Positions 24,673-32,897 of a stretch of DNA of 64,000 nucleotides are shown in pieces. The notes beneath the pieces were generated by a model, which saw nothing but the letters and a program-made list of their open reading frames with translations, was not told the origin of the DNA and did no database searches. The number at the start of each line of letters is the position of its first letter. The first letter of the stretch is position 1. Location: the NCBI GenBank assembly GCA_028281665.1, contig JANQJK010000016.1:124001-188000 (forward strand). Direction: 5' to 3'. The stretch is from Hyphococcus sp. GTDB lineage: Bacteria; Pseudomonadota; Alphaproteobacteria; Caulobacterales; Parvularculaceae. The position numbers and the translations under genes were made by a program.

Positions 24673-26626
24673 CTCTCCGTATGAAATGACGCTCAGTTTG
24701 AATGTCCTTGAGCATTTGGGAATTAATTTATACAGCAATGTACCTTCGGTCTTATCCGAGATCGTCGCAAATGCCTGGGATGCCGACGCGGAGTTGGTTT
24801 CCATCGAATTGTCAGCAGGCGACACTATTGTCATTTATGATGATGGTATTGGAATGACACGATCAGATGTCAACGATCGATTCCTGAGAGTTGGTTATCA
24901 GCGACGAAAGGAACAACCAGCAGAAACAGAAAAAAAGCGAAAACCAATGGGGCGCAAGGGTATAGGAAAGCTGTCGCTATTTTCCATTGCGAACAAAGTA
25001 GAGATTCATACGATCAAAGACGGTGAAAAGAGCGCTCTCAAGATGAACCTTCTTGATATTCGCAAGCAAATTCAGGGCAAGAAAGAAGGCACTTACAGGC
25101 CTGATGAATTAGACGAAGGTGTGGTTAATTTTTCGAGGGGGACACGAATAATTTTATCAGATCTGCGTAAACGCAGGACAACAAGCACTGCAAAGGCTCT
25201 GCGCAAAAAAATTGCACGCAGGTTTTCGATAATTGGAGCGAAAGAAAAGTTTGCCGTAAAAGTTGACAACAAAAAAGTTACCCCGGCCGACAGAGACTAT
25301 TACTCCAAGCTTCAATTTTTGTGGACTTACGGGAAGCAGCCAGATCTAATAAGACTATCCAAAGAAAGCTTATCCAAAGCAGCGGATAGCCGATCGGAAG
25401 TGTTGAAAGGTAAAAGAATTAAGATTGACGGATGGATTGGTACTGTCCATGAGTCCAGGATGCTCAAAGACGAAGAGAGTGGAGACAATCTCAATCGCAT
25501 TGCGATTTTTGTTCGCGGAAAAATGGCGCAGGAAGATATTTTAGACGATTTTGGCGAGCGCGGTGTCTATGCAAGTTATTTAATCGGTGAGTTGCGGGTT
25601 GATACTCTTGATGAAGATGATCAAGAGGATGCAGCGACTAGCAGCAGGCAAAAGATTGTCGAAGATGATCCCCGATATCAGGAATTGCAGGAGGTTTTGG
25701 GTCATGAACTAAAGTACATTCAGAACAGATGGTCTGAATGGAGGGCTGAGGAAGGGGCAAAAAAAGCACTAGAGATACCTGAAATCAGTAGGTGGATGGA
25801 AGGATTGCCTGCGCCACAGCGTTCGCGTGCAAAGAGTTGGATCGGGAAAGTTTACCGTGTGAAAACAAATAGCGAAGATGAAAGAAAGCAGTTGTTAAAA
25901 CACTCTGTATTCGCATACGAATTTTATAAGGCAAATGAACGATTGGAAGACCTTGAATCAATCGAAGATGATAAACTAGATGCTGCCTTAGAGATATTTA
26001 GAGATTTAGATACTTTAGAGTTTAGTCTATACGGTCAGATTGTTAGACAACGACTAAGTATCATTGAAACACTTCAGAACAAAATCGAAGAGAATGATTT
26101 AGAAAAGGCAATTCAGGAGTATATTTTCGATCACCTTTGGTTGCTTGATCCGCATTGGGAGCGAGCGGACACTGAACAATTTATGGAAAGGCAGGTTGGT
26201 AAACTCTTTGCTGACGTTGACGCCAAACTATCCGCAGAGGAAAAAGCTTCCCGCATTGATATCAAATACAGAAAAACTGCTGGCACGCATGTCATTATTG
26301 AACTTAAGAGACCGGAACGAAGAGTGGATCTGCCCGAACTAACGAAGCAGATCGAAAAATATCGAAGCGGGCTTGCTAAGCTTTTAGAGGACCAAGGCCT
26401 TGATGAGCCGATTGAAATAATTTGTTTGCTAGGAAAGCGTCCATCAGAATGGAATAACCCAGGTGGAAAGAAACTTGTCGCAGAAGCACTAAAACCATAC
26501 GGTGCTCGCGTAATACTGTACAAAGAGATGCTTCGAAACGCTTACAAGAGCTACGAAGACTATCTCAACCAGAAGAAGACAGTGGATGGCCTTCAAGATG
26601 TAATTCGAGCAATTGAAGAGTTTTGA
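24665..26626 (+). CDS. GHKL (MutL/MORC/Hsp90-like) ATPase fused to a PD-(D/E)XK-like nuclease domain
   Basis: The 653-residue protein begins with a GHKL ATPase: N-box LSEIVANAWDADAE (Glu32, Asn36, Asp39), G1 DDGIGM (59-64) and G2 GRKGIGKLS (96-104). A central region (about 150-420) may hold the S5-like transducer and helical linkers. The C-terminal part has EKAIQEYIFDHLWLLDPHWE and then SRIDIKYRKTAGTHVIIELK (about 530-548), a D...E-x-K arrangement typical of PD-(D/E)XK nucleases. Overlap with an m5C methyltransferase makes a restriction role likely; MORC/MutL-like ATPases are known in some R-M operons. Nuclease assignment is by motif only. Confidence 0.78.
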   Translation: MPNSPYEMTLSLNVLEHLGINLYSNVPSVLSEIVANAWDADAELVSIELSAGDTIVIYDDGIGMTRSDVNDRFLRVGYQRRKEQPAETEKKRKPMGRKGIGKLSLFSIANKVEIHTIKDGEKSALKMNLLDIRKQIQGKKEGTYRPDELDEGVVNFSRGTRIILSDLRKRRTTSTAKALRKKIARRFSIIGAKEKFAVKVDNKKVTPADRDYYSKLQFLWTYGKQPDLIRLSKESLSKAADSRSEVLKGKRIKIDGWIGTVHESRMLKDEESGDNLNRIAIFVRGKMAQEDILDDFGERGVYASYLIGELRVDTLDEDDQEDAATSSRQKIVEDDPRYQELQEVLGHELKYIQNRWSEWRAEEGAKKALEIPEISRWMEGLPAPQRSRAKSWIGKVYRVKTNSEDERKQLLKHSVFAYEFYKANERLEDLESIEDDKLDAALEIFRDLDTLEFSLYGQIVRQRLSIIETLQNKIEENDLEKAIQEYIFDHLWLLDPHWERADTEQFMERQVGKLFADVDAKLSAEEKASRIDIKYRKTAGTHVIIELKRPERRVDLPELTKQIEKYRSGLAKLLEDQGLDEPIEIICLLGKRPSEWNNPGGKKLVAEALKPYGARVILYKEMLRNAYKSYEDYLNQKKTVDGLQDVIRAIEEF

Positions 26627-26723
26627 GAGTTGCGTCGACACGTTGTCGTATATTGACAATCCTAACGTACGCAATTGGGATGCGGGCAGAAGGCATGGTC
26701 AATCTGGAGCCTAGCAACCGATA

Positions 26724-27923
26724 TTAGTGTACAGGTAACGTTTTCAATGTGAATGTCTTGGATTGCACGCCGTCAACCATAATACGAGCAAACGCCTTAT
26801 AATTTTCTTGGCCGAGCAGATTTTCAGCATCAACGTCATGAAACTGTCTTGCTAGGGTACGCGCATCGGGTGCGCCAACACGAAATACAAAGATCGAGCC
26901 GACATTACCAAGGATAGCGTCTAATACCGGTTTACTTAGTTGCGAGGTATGCTGATGCGCGAGCACCAATCCTAAGCCATACTTCCTAAGCTCGGCCAGT
27001 AGATCGGCAAACGCTTCGGTTGTAAATGAATGAAACTCATCCACATAGAGGAAAAACGGCCGCCGTTCCTGTTCTGTCAAGCTATGTCGCGTGTACGCGG
27101 CATGAGCAATGCTCGTTGTTATCAATCCACCCAAGACATTTGCAATGTCGGCTCCTAGTCTTCCCTTTGCAAGATTGACAATGAGGTGGCCGCCATCATC
27201 CATGATTGTTCGGAAACGGATAGGTTCGTCGGGGTCGCAGAGTACCTTTCGAACTTGCGGCTGTGAGAGAAAAGCACCGAGTTTGTTAGCGATTGGCGCA
27301 ACAGCGTCTGAAGCCGTTTTGTATTTGAGCGCTTTAAACTCATCGCGCCAGAACTTTTGAACGGCGGGATCGGATACTCGCTCTAGAATCCTTGCTCGGT
27401 ATTCATCATCAAGAAACATCGGTACGACATCTTGTATGCTTGCGCGCGGTTGTTCCAGCAATGCGAGAAAGGTGTATCGAAGCAAGTGTTCCATACGAAC
27501 ACCCCATGCATCAGACCATTGCGTTTTCAACGTGTGGATCAAGCCAGACGCGACCAACGAGCGATATTCGTCAGACACAAAAGTGAGGGGATTATACCCA
27601 TAGCGACATTCGGGGTCGGCGGGGTTCCAATAGATTGATGTTTCCGCAGCTTCATCTGTAACTATCTCGGCTAGATCACCGTGTGGATCAACAAGGCAAA
27701 AGCCATTTCCTAATTGCATATCTTGTCGGATCATATTGAGCATCAGGGTCGATTTTCCTGTACCCGTTTGGCCGACAATGTATGTGTGTAAGATGCGATC
27801 ATCCTGATACATCCCAAAGTGCTGGGGCCGGTATCGGTGATCTGCTATTCCAATTTTAATGATGTTTTTGTTTTCATGTATCATGGCCATTTCTGATAGA
27901 ATGCTTTTCATGATTGCTTGCAT
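26724..27923 (-). CDS. VirD4/TraG/HerA-type ATPase (conjugative coupling-like)
   Basis: The 399-residue soluble ATPase has Walker A YIVGQTGTGKSTL (about residues 48-60), then the FCLVDPHGDLAEIV strand typical of the TraG/HerA clade, Walker B FFLYVDEFHSF (about 285) and a sensor region LVLAHQHTSQLSKPVLDAIL. No membrane helix is seen, unlike classical VirD4. Its start overlaps the serine recombinase gene by up to 50 bases (ATG at 27923; an alternative at 27884 overlaps less), so the two are one operon. Likely roles are DNA translocation during transfer or a partner in recombination; defence-type HerA proteins are an alternative. Confidence 0.8.
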   Translation of the reverse strand: MQAIMKSILSEMAMIHENKNIIKIGIADHRYRPQHFGMYQDDRILHTYIVGQTGTGKSTLMLNMIRQDMQLGNGFCLVDPHGDLAEIVTDEAAETSIYWNPADPECRYGYNPLTFVSDEYRSLVASGLIHTLKTQWSDAWGVRMEHLLRYTFLALLEQPRASIQDVVPMFLDDEYRARILERVSDPAVQKFWRDEFKALKYKTASDAVAPIANKLGAFLSQPQVRKVLCDPDEPIRFRTIMDDGGHLIVNLAKGRLGADIANVLGGLITTSIAHAAYTRHSLTEQERRPFFLYVDEFHSFTTEAFADLLAELRKYGLGLVLAHQHTSQLSKPVLDAILGNVGSIFVFRVGAPDARTLARQFHDVDAENLLGQENYKAFARIMVDGVQSKTFTLKTLPVH

Positions 27924-29460
27924 TTTTTAGTTTCGTACGAATACCATCACGTCGAACTTGTTGGGCAGTCGTAATAAGTTTTTGAATGTCTGCGTTATTC
28001 ATGCCGGGGCATGGTCGAGAATTGGGACGAGTAGGGGCACCTGAAACGCATTTTGCGTATTCTTGTGCAGTATGTAGCCAATTTGACAGCTTAAAACCTA
28101 GCTCTTCTTCGTACACGAGCCGGTTCGAGGTCGCGTATTCAAGCAGGAGGCGTTTTTCATAGCCTTTTGCGCTTTTATAAAGCCCCACATAGTTTTTTGC
28201 GAGTTCGAGAAATGCACGGACATCATCTGGCGCGTTAATAGATTTAGCTGTGTCGTCTAGTCTTTCCTGACAGGTTGTTTTTTCAAGAAGTAATTGCTCA
28301 CGTTTTTGGCGAAATGTTTCGTTATCAATCACACGGTCTGTGAGTGCATCTGTAAGGGCTTCCAGCTTATCTTCCGTCTTTGACAGCTTCTGTCGTAATG
28401 TACGCAATAGCTCGTTTGTATTGAGCTCAACAGATATCCAATCCGATACCATTTCCGTTAATCTGTCGATGACTACAGGCGTCAGTTTCACGGATCGCAA
28501 TTTTACTGTCACTGCCTCTTCGATCCGATCTTCTCGGAACGTCTTAATAGGACAATCGCGGGTCTGGCAGCGATAGTAGACGCGTTTCTTTTGAGCTTCG
28601 GGAACCATAGAACGGTGACATAAGCCACACTGGAATAACCCACGATAGAGATGATTGTGTCGGGTGACTTTCTTTCCGCATTTACCATTTTTGACATCTT
28701 GTACGCGGTTAAACAGGTCCGAGGAGATTAGAGGTTCATGAATACCCGCAAACGTATCTCCGGTTGTCGAGATGCGAATAACCCCGCAATAAAACGAGTT
28801 AGACAACATACTTTCAATCAACGGCTTGCTCGGCGGGTTTCCGGCCCTATTCGTCAAGCCACGATTTGTCATTTCGATCCGAAGCGTCCGTATCGAATAT
28901 TGCCCCGTTGCATAGAGCTCGAACATTTCCTTGACTAACGGCGCTCGCTGTGGATCAGGGGTTTTGGGGTTTCCTCCGCCATTGTCGAGATATCCGAGCG
29001 GCGCGTTGAAAGGGTACAAGCCTTGTTCTAAACGGCCCCGTAGTCCTTTCAGTGTCTCTTCCCGAAGATTTCGTATGTAGTCCGCGGCAATGACGGCTTG
29101 AATATCAGCCGATAGCCTTCCACCACGAGAGCGAAAATCAAGCGTCTCTGTTACGAAGTGAATATCGACGCCGGCGTCGTTTAGGTCGCCGATAACAGCC
29201 CAATCTTTGAAGTTCCGTGCAGAGCGGTCAATTTTGTGAATGACAAGATCAATATTTCTTTTCTTGTACAGCTTGGCGACCATTGCATTGAAAATGCGCC
29301 GGCCTTGCTTTGCAGCCGTCTCCTTTTCTTCAAACCATTCAACGATCACTAAGTTGTTGTTTCTGGCGTATGCGAGAATGGCGTCTTTTTGTGCTTCAAG
29401 TGAAACGCCATCTCCCTGTTTCGCAGTTGAAACGCGAACATAGCCGTAGCAGTTTTTCAT
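27874..29460 (-). CDS. Large serine recombinase
   Basis: The 528-residue protein has the resolvase/invertase catalytic domain with nucleophile Ser11 in YGYVRVSTAKQ, IDLVIHKIDRSARNFKDW and the helix E region. A Recombinase domain follows (YPFNAPLGYLDNGGG, PLVKEMFELYATGQYS, IESMLSNSFYCGV), then a zinc ribbon (FQCGLCHRSM with a later YRCQTRDCP) and a coiled coil (about 350-410). This is the layout of serine integrases and transposases, so it could move a sub-element of the island. Its distal end overlaps the ATPase gene. The matching att sites were not identified. Confidence 0.92.
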   Translation of the reverse strand: MKNCYGYVRVSTAKQGDGVSLEAQKDAILAYARNNNLVIVEWFEEKETAAKQGRRIFNAMVAKLYKKRNIDLVIHKIDRSARNFKDWAVIGDLNDAGVDIHFVTETLDFRSRGGRLSADIQAVIAADYIRNLREETLKGLRGRLEQGLYPFNAPLGYLDNGGGNPKTPDPQRAPLVKEMFELYATGQYSIRTLRIEMTNRGLTNRAGNPPSKPLIESMLSNSFYCGVIRISTTGDTFAGIHEPLISSDLFNRVQDVKNGKCGKKVTRHNHLYRGLFQCGLCHRSMVPEAQKKRVYYRCQTRDCPIKTFREDRIEEAVTVKLRSVKLTPVVIDRLTEMVSDWISVELNTNELLRTLRQKLSKTEDKLEALTDALTDRVIDNETFRQKREQLLLEKTTCQERLDDTAKSINAPDDVRAFLELAKNYVGLYKSAKGYEKRLLLEYATSNRLVYEEELGFKLSNWLHTAQEYAKCVSGAPTRPNSRPCPGMNNADIQKLITTAQQVRRDGIRTKLKNASNHEKHSIRNGHDT

Positions 29461-29905
29461 ATGTCGTCATTATTATGCTCACATTGTACCTCGTCTTCCG
29501 CATTTTGCGAGTCTTTCCAAGGCCACGAGCCTTCGCGCTTCATGCGCTCATAGATTTGCTTGCAGAGCACAAGAAACTGCTCCAGTTTTTCATCATCAGT
29601 CATACTAGAGAAATTGTGCCAGACGAAACCGAAAGAACTAGTATGCTTTTCATGTTCGTAATCATGCGGGTGCGTCTAGCATTCGTTTTCCAATCACGTA
29701 ATCTATATCTACCAGGGTAAATGGTTCTGCAAGTTGGTATGTTACGAGCGGAATGGTGAAACCATTCCGCTTTGTACGGTCGATTACATACCAGCGTGCA
29801 TGAAGAACATACCTTGGACGTTTCCACTATGCAGTCGCATTAGCATAACCACCGATTGTGTGTGGAACTGATGAAATGATTATTAGTTCTTTAACTCATT
29901 GACAC
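29461..29905. other. Intergenic region between divergent recombinase and XRE regulator
   Basis: No gene is convincing in these 445 bases. The notable element is a perfect 11-bp hairpin at 29747-29771. The region must hold the promoters of the leftward recombinase operon and the rightward XRE gene, and could hold the serine recombinase's own site. Confidence 0.4.
29747..29771. repeat. Perfect 11-bp inverted repeat
   Basis: AGCGGAATGGT, loop GAA, ACCATTCCGCT. A three-base loop makes a very stable hairpin, but no U-tract follows on either strand, so it is not a standard terminator. Confidence 0.7.
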
Positions 29906-30259
29906 ATGCACAAAGAATATGCCCTCGATCTCAAGGTTGCGCGGCGGAATGCAGGCTTTACACAGGCCGATCTTGCCCATCTCTTAGGTCTGGATGAATG
30001 CGTTATTTCAAGGACAGAGACGGGAAAGCGAACACCGACGATTACAGAAATGTGCAAGCTTTCACTAATCTACGGAAAGACGTTCGAAAATCTGTTTCAT
30101 GGCATCATGAAAGATGCACGCTCTGATCTCTTTGCGAAGATCATCAGCATTCCAGATGCGCCGCTCAATGCACGCGGTTCGTTCAATCGGGAGAAAACGC
30201 TTGATGCGTTGATGGAACGATTGGAGGCGCTGGATAGGCGCGACTATGACGAAAGGTGA
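29906..30259 (+). CDS. XRE family transcriptional regulator
   Basis: The 117-residue protein has a Cro/CI helix-turn-helix at residues 7-60: LKVARRNAGFTQADLAHLLG, then DECVISRTETGKRTPTITEM. The C-terminal half is charged and helical (KTLDALMERLEALDRRDYDE). It overlaps the next gene by 14 bases and probably regulates it. The target operator was not identified. Confidence 0.85.
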   Translation: MHKEYALDLKVARRNAGFTQADLAHLLGLDECVISRTETGKRTPTITEMCKLSLIYGKTFENLFHGIMKDARSDLFAKIISIPDAPLNARGSFNREKTLDALMERLEALDRRDYDER

Positions 30260-30719
30260 GCACTTGGCTGTGATGGCGCTTACGGTTCGTGCTGGCAGAA
30301 TGGCATACGTCCTGCTGATTGACGAAATAGTCAAAGACTTGGCGTTATCACGGGTCGCGACGCGTAACGAGGAGAGCGCATGTGCCAAATTAGACGAATG
30401 GTTGCGTTTACTGCGTCCAAATGCTGTGGTGATCGAAGACTATAGGATGGACTGTAAAAAATCGGATAAAACGAAGCGAGTAATACGCGCGATCAAACAC
30501 CGGCTTGAACAATATAGCGTGGATGTGTTTGAAGCGCCGAGAACGCAGGAGTACCGGAATATCTATGATGAAGCGCGATGGTATGGGAAATGCTTTCCCG
30601 AAGTCGCTCATCTTGTTCCGAAAAGAAGAGAGCCGTGGGCTTCAGAGCCAAGTACGGTGATCTACTTTGAAGCTCTAGCGTTGGCTCGGCTCGCAGGGTT
30701 CTTTCCCGACAAAGTGTAG
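30246..30719 (+). CDS. Unknown protein coupled to the XRE regulator, possible RNase H-like fold
   Basis: The 157-residue protein overlaps the XRE gene and is probably translated with it. It reads HLAVMALTVRAGRMAYVLLI (two strands), then LRPNAVVIEDYRMD, KRVIRAIKHRLEQYSVDVFE, and ends SEPSTVIYFEALALARLAGF. A strand ending in VVIED and a final helix with Glu resemble the layout of RuvC-like RNase H-fold proteins. The usual first Asp is not clear, so this is only a structural guess. No family is recognised with confidence. Confidence 0.55.
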   Translation: MTKGEHLAVMALTVRAGRMAYVLLIDEIVKDLALSRVATRNEESACAKLDEWLRLLRPNAVVIEDYRMDCKKSDKTKRVIRAIKHRLEQYSVDVFEAPRTQEYRNIYDEARWYGKCFPEVAHLVPKRREPWASEPSTVIYFEALALARLAGFFPDKV

Positions 30720-30755
30720 CGCACAGTTGCTCTGGCAACGAAATCATTCGCCATA

Positions 30756-30795
30756 AAAAGCTGGCAGGATTTCCCTTGAGTGCCTGCCAGCTTTT
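30756..30795. terminator. Bidirectional terminator
   Basis: AAAAGCTGGCAGG and CCTGCCAGCTTTTG form a long perfect stem between convergent genes, with a U-run on both strands. It ends the XRE operon and the leftward lipoprotein gene. Confidence 0.85.
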
Positions 30796-30810
30796 GTGTT
30801 GTAAGGCATG

Positions 30811-31449
30811 TTATTGCTGGAAGGCCTCGGCGAGTTTGTCCCAACGACTAATCGCGTCGCTTTCTGACAGCATTGCTGCGTTGTCCTTGTCATTGCTATC
30901 CCATATCAAAACCTGATCGCATCCCGTGCGCTTTATTTTGAACGCATGCCGATCTTCTACTTGCAAACGCTCGTGCGAAAATGCGCGAATTGCTTCACGA
31001 TCTAACTGTTGAGCGTTACGAAATGCATTGAATGTGAACCGTTCAGAGAGCTTCGCTCGTGTCAGGACGTCATGAATGACGGCGGGATATGCTTCTGACA
31101 AATGTTGGCAATAGCCAACGGCGATTTTATCGGAGCGAAACAAGATGCCGGCAATACCTTCGGGTATATCGACGTCGCGCAACCCTTCATCAATCGGTAT
31201 GTACGTCATCGCAATCGTTGAGCCATAGGCCTCAGTTGAGACGCGAATGTTCCCGTTATCAAGATGCGTATATGTTCCGGCAAACGTTGCGTTTGCTCCA
31301 GCGGAATAAATGTCCACCTCGGTGCCGCTTCGGACGGTAATTTTTGTTGTTTCGTGTATGTCTTGATACGTTTCGCCAACGCGGAGCGACACATCTTCAG
31401 CATTGCAGCTAGTGAATAAGAGAAAGAATAGGATACATGCCTGTCTCAT
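30811..31449 (-). CDS. Putative lipoprotein, unknown
   Basis: The 212-residue protein begins MRQACILFFLLFTSCNAEDV, a lipoprotein-type signal with a plausible lipobox Cys15 (FTSC). The mature part starts with strand-rich sequence (VSLRVGETYQDIHETTKITV, AGTYTHLDNGNIRVSTEA) and ends in a helical region with two more Cys. No family is recognised. It stands alone between two terminator-bounded regions of the island. Confidence 0.6.
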   Translation of the reverse strand: MRQACILFFLLFTSCNAEDVSLRVGETYQDIHETTKITVRSGTEVDIYSAGANATFAGTYTHLDNGNIRVSTEAYGSTIAMTYIPIDEGLRDVDIPEGIAGILFRSDKIAVGYCQHLSEAYPAVIHDVLTRAKLSERFTFNAFRNAQQLDREAIRAFSHERLQVEDRHAFKIKRTGCDQVLIWDSNDKDNAAMLSESDAISRWDKLAEAFQQ

Positions 31450-31781
31450 GTGGTGGTCTCCAAAGTTTTCAAGAAGGTGTGTGCTGGATCGTTTGTGTCC
31501 AAATACGTATCAAGAGTCTGCGCCTACTAGACGTTTTCTGATTTCGAGCGCCAGCCGACAGCACGGGATGTAATGGCGATGCGCCATCGGGCAAAGCGAA
31601 GCGCAACATTTATACAATAGTTGGGCTTGCCTTTAGTTGTGCGGTAGAATTAGCAACATACGTTGCTTGCGATGATTCAGGGTTTGGAAAGCGTGGCTTT
31701 ACGAAAGCTCTTGCTCGCAATCCCAACTAATGTATAAAAGTTGGGTTTCCGCTACATCATCAGATTTCTAGCAGTGTTGGC
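31450..31781. other. Intergenic region upstream of the small tyrosine recombinase
   Basis: No gene is seen in these 332 bases. It contains the word AGTTGGG at 31619-31625 and 31739-31745, the second paired with CCCAACT at 31722-31728 as an inverted repeat with a 10-base spacer. This may be a recombinase or regulator binding site. Confidence 0.4.
31722..31745. repeat. Inverted repeat upstream of the tyrosine recombinase
   Basis: CCCAACT, 10-base spacer, AGTTGGG. The spacing resembles tyrosine-recombinase core sites or a dimer operator; a third copy of AGTTGGG lies at 31619-31625. Confidence 0.55.
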
Positions 31782-32432
31782 GTGGAGTACGGCACTCGCG
31801 CATTGTCATCTATGAAGTCGACGGAGCGAAATCAAAATCATCCAAAGAAAGGCTCGACAATCAAGGTCGATCCCATTCGCGATACCAGAGCGATATTGCG
31901 CATCAAGCGAATGTTGCGAAACAAGCCGCGCGATCTTTGTCTTTTCACATTAGGAATCAATACAGCATATCGAGCAAGCGAACTGCTTTCCATAACTTGC
32001 GGTCAAGTGCGCTTCCTGCAAGCTGGCGACGTGCTTGATGTGTGGCAGAGAAAGACAAAGAAATATCGGGCGACAACCCTTAATCACGCAGCTATTAACT
32101 CGATTACGGAGTGGCTTACCGTTCATCCCGAACCACTACCCAATGCACCTTTGTTCAGATCGAGAACAGGGCAGGCGCTTACTGTGTCAACACTATCGAA
32201 TATGGTGAAAGACTGGTGCCATAATGCTCATATACACGGAAATTATGGAAGCCATTCGTTGCGTAAGACGTGGGGCTATCATCAATTGCGTCGGAACCAA
32301 AAAACAAAACCCCACATGGTGCTTCCTATCCTCATGCACGCCTATGGCCATACAAACCAGGAACAGACGCTTGAGTATCTATGCATTCAATCGGATGAGG
32401 TGGCAAACCTGTTTATGCAGATTGAATTATAA
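31782..32432 (+). CDS. Short tyrosine recombinase (catalytic domain only)
   Basis: The 216-residue protein is a stand-alone tyrosine recombinase catalytic domain: Arg in NTAYRASELLSI, Lys in RKTKKYRATTL, HSLRKTW (H-x-x-R), YGHTNQEQTLEYLC with the His and a nucleophile Tyr. All catalytic positions are present, but the N-terminal core-binding domain of full integrases is missing. The start is a GTG; an ATG at codon 11 is an alternative. Small recombinases of this form act in integrons, invertons and mobile elements. Its target is unknown. Confidence 0.82.
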   Translation: MEYGTRALSSMKSTERNQNHPKKGSTIKVDPIRDTRAILRIKRMLRNKPRDLCLFTLGINTAYRASELLSITCGQVRFLQAGDVLDVWQRKTKKYRATTLNHAAINSITEWLTVHPEPLPNAPLFRSRTGQALTVSTLSNMVKDWCHNAHIHGNYGSHSLRKTWGYHQLRRNQKTKPHMVLPILMHAYGHTNQEQTLEYLCIQSDEVANLFMQIEL

Positions 32433-32897
32433 TCAGAAAACCAAATTAGCCAATTTCTAATCCGAAATTGACTAGGATCGCTCCATTCGAATGCATGCAT
32501 TGATTTCGAATATCCAGGTCTGTTCCAGTGAAGCACATTCAGAAGCATTCAGGCAGTCGATGTGTACGGAATATATAGCTATACGAATAGATGTGATATT
32601 ATTGACTAAAATAACTCGATTCGTATGAAGATTCGAAAATGCTTTGTTTTATTGATTGTCTTAATTGCTTTGCTGGTCATGGGTTCTCTTGTCTGGGACG
32701 CTGCGGGTTGTCGCATTATTGTTTCGTCAGACCACAATTCCATTTCTGAGCAATGCCTTATTCAGGTAAGGCCGTAGGATTGAGCACGAGCAACCCTGTT
32801 GCAATTAGGGTTAGCTCTATGGGTTCCGAAGTAGCGCATATTACTATATTGTCTCGAATCGCCAGTCGCATTTGCGCTCAAAGAGGCAAGGTGGACC
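32433..32897. other. AT-rich region before the subtilase gene
   Basis: The region holds at most one weak small ORF (32625-32777). Nothing else is recognised. It presumably contains the promoter of the protease gene. Confidence 0.3.
32625..32777 (+). CDS. Possible small membrane protein
   Basis: A 50-codon ORF starts MKIRKCFVLLIVLIALLVMG, a single strong membrane or signal helix, and continues with a short polar tail containing two Cys. No clear ribosome-binding site is seen. It lies upstream of the subtilase in the same direction. Confidence 0.3.
   Translation: MKIRKCFVLLIVLIALLVMGSLVWDAAGCRIIVSSDHNSISEQCLIQVRP

Noticed and set aside
29310-29720. Plus-strand ORF of 136 codons over the start of the serine recombinase
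   Set aside because: Half of it is antisense to a certain gene and the remainder has no ribosome-binding site or recognisable motif.
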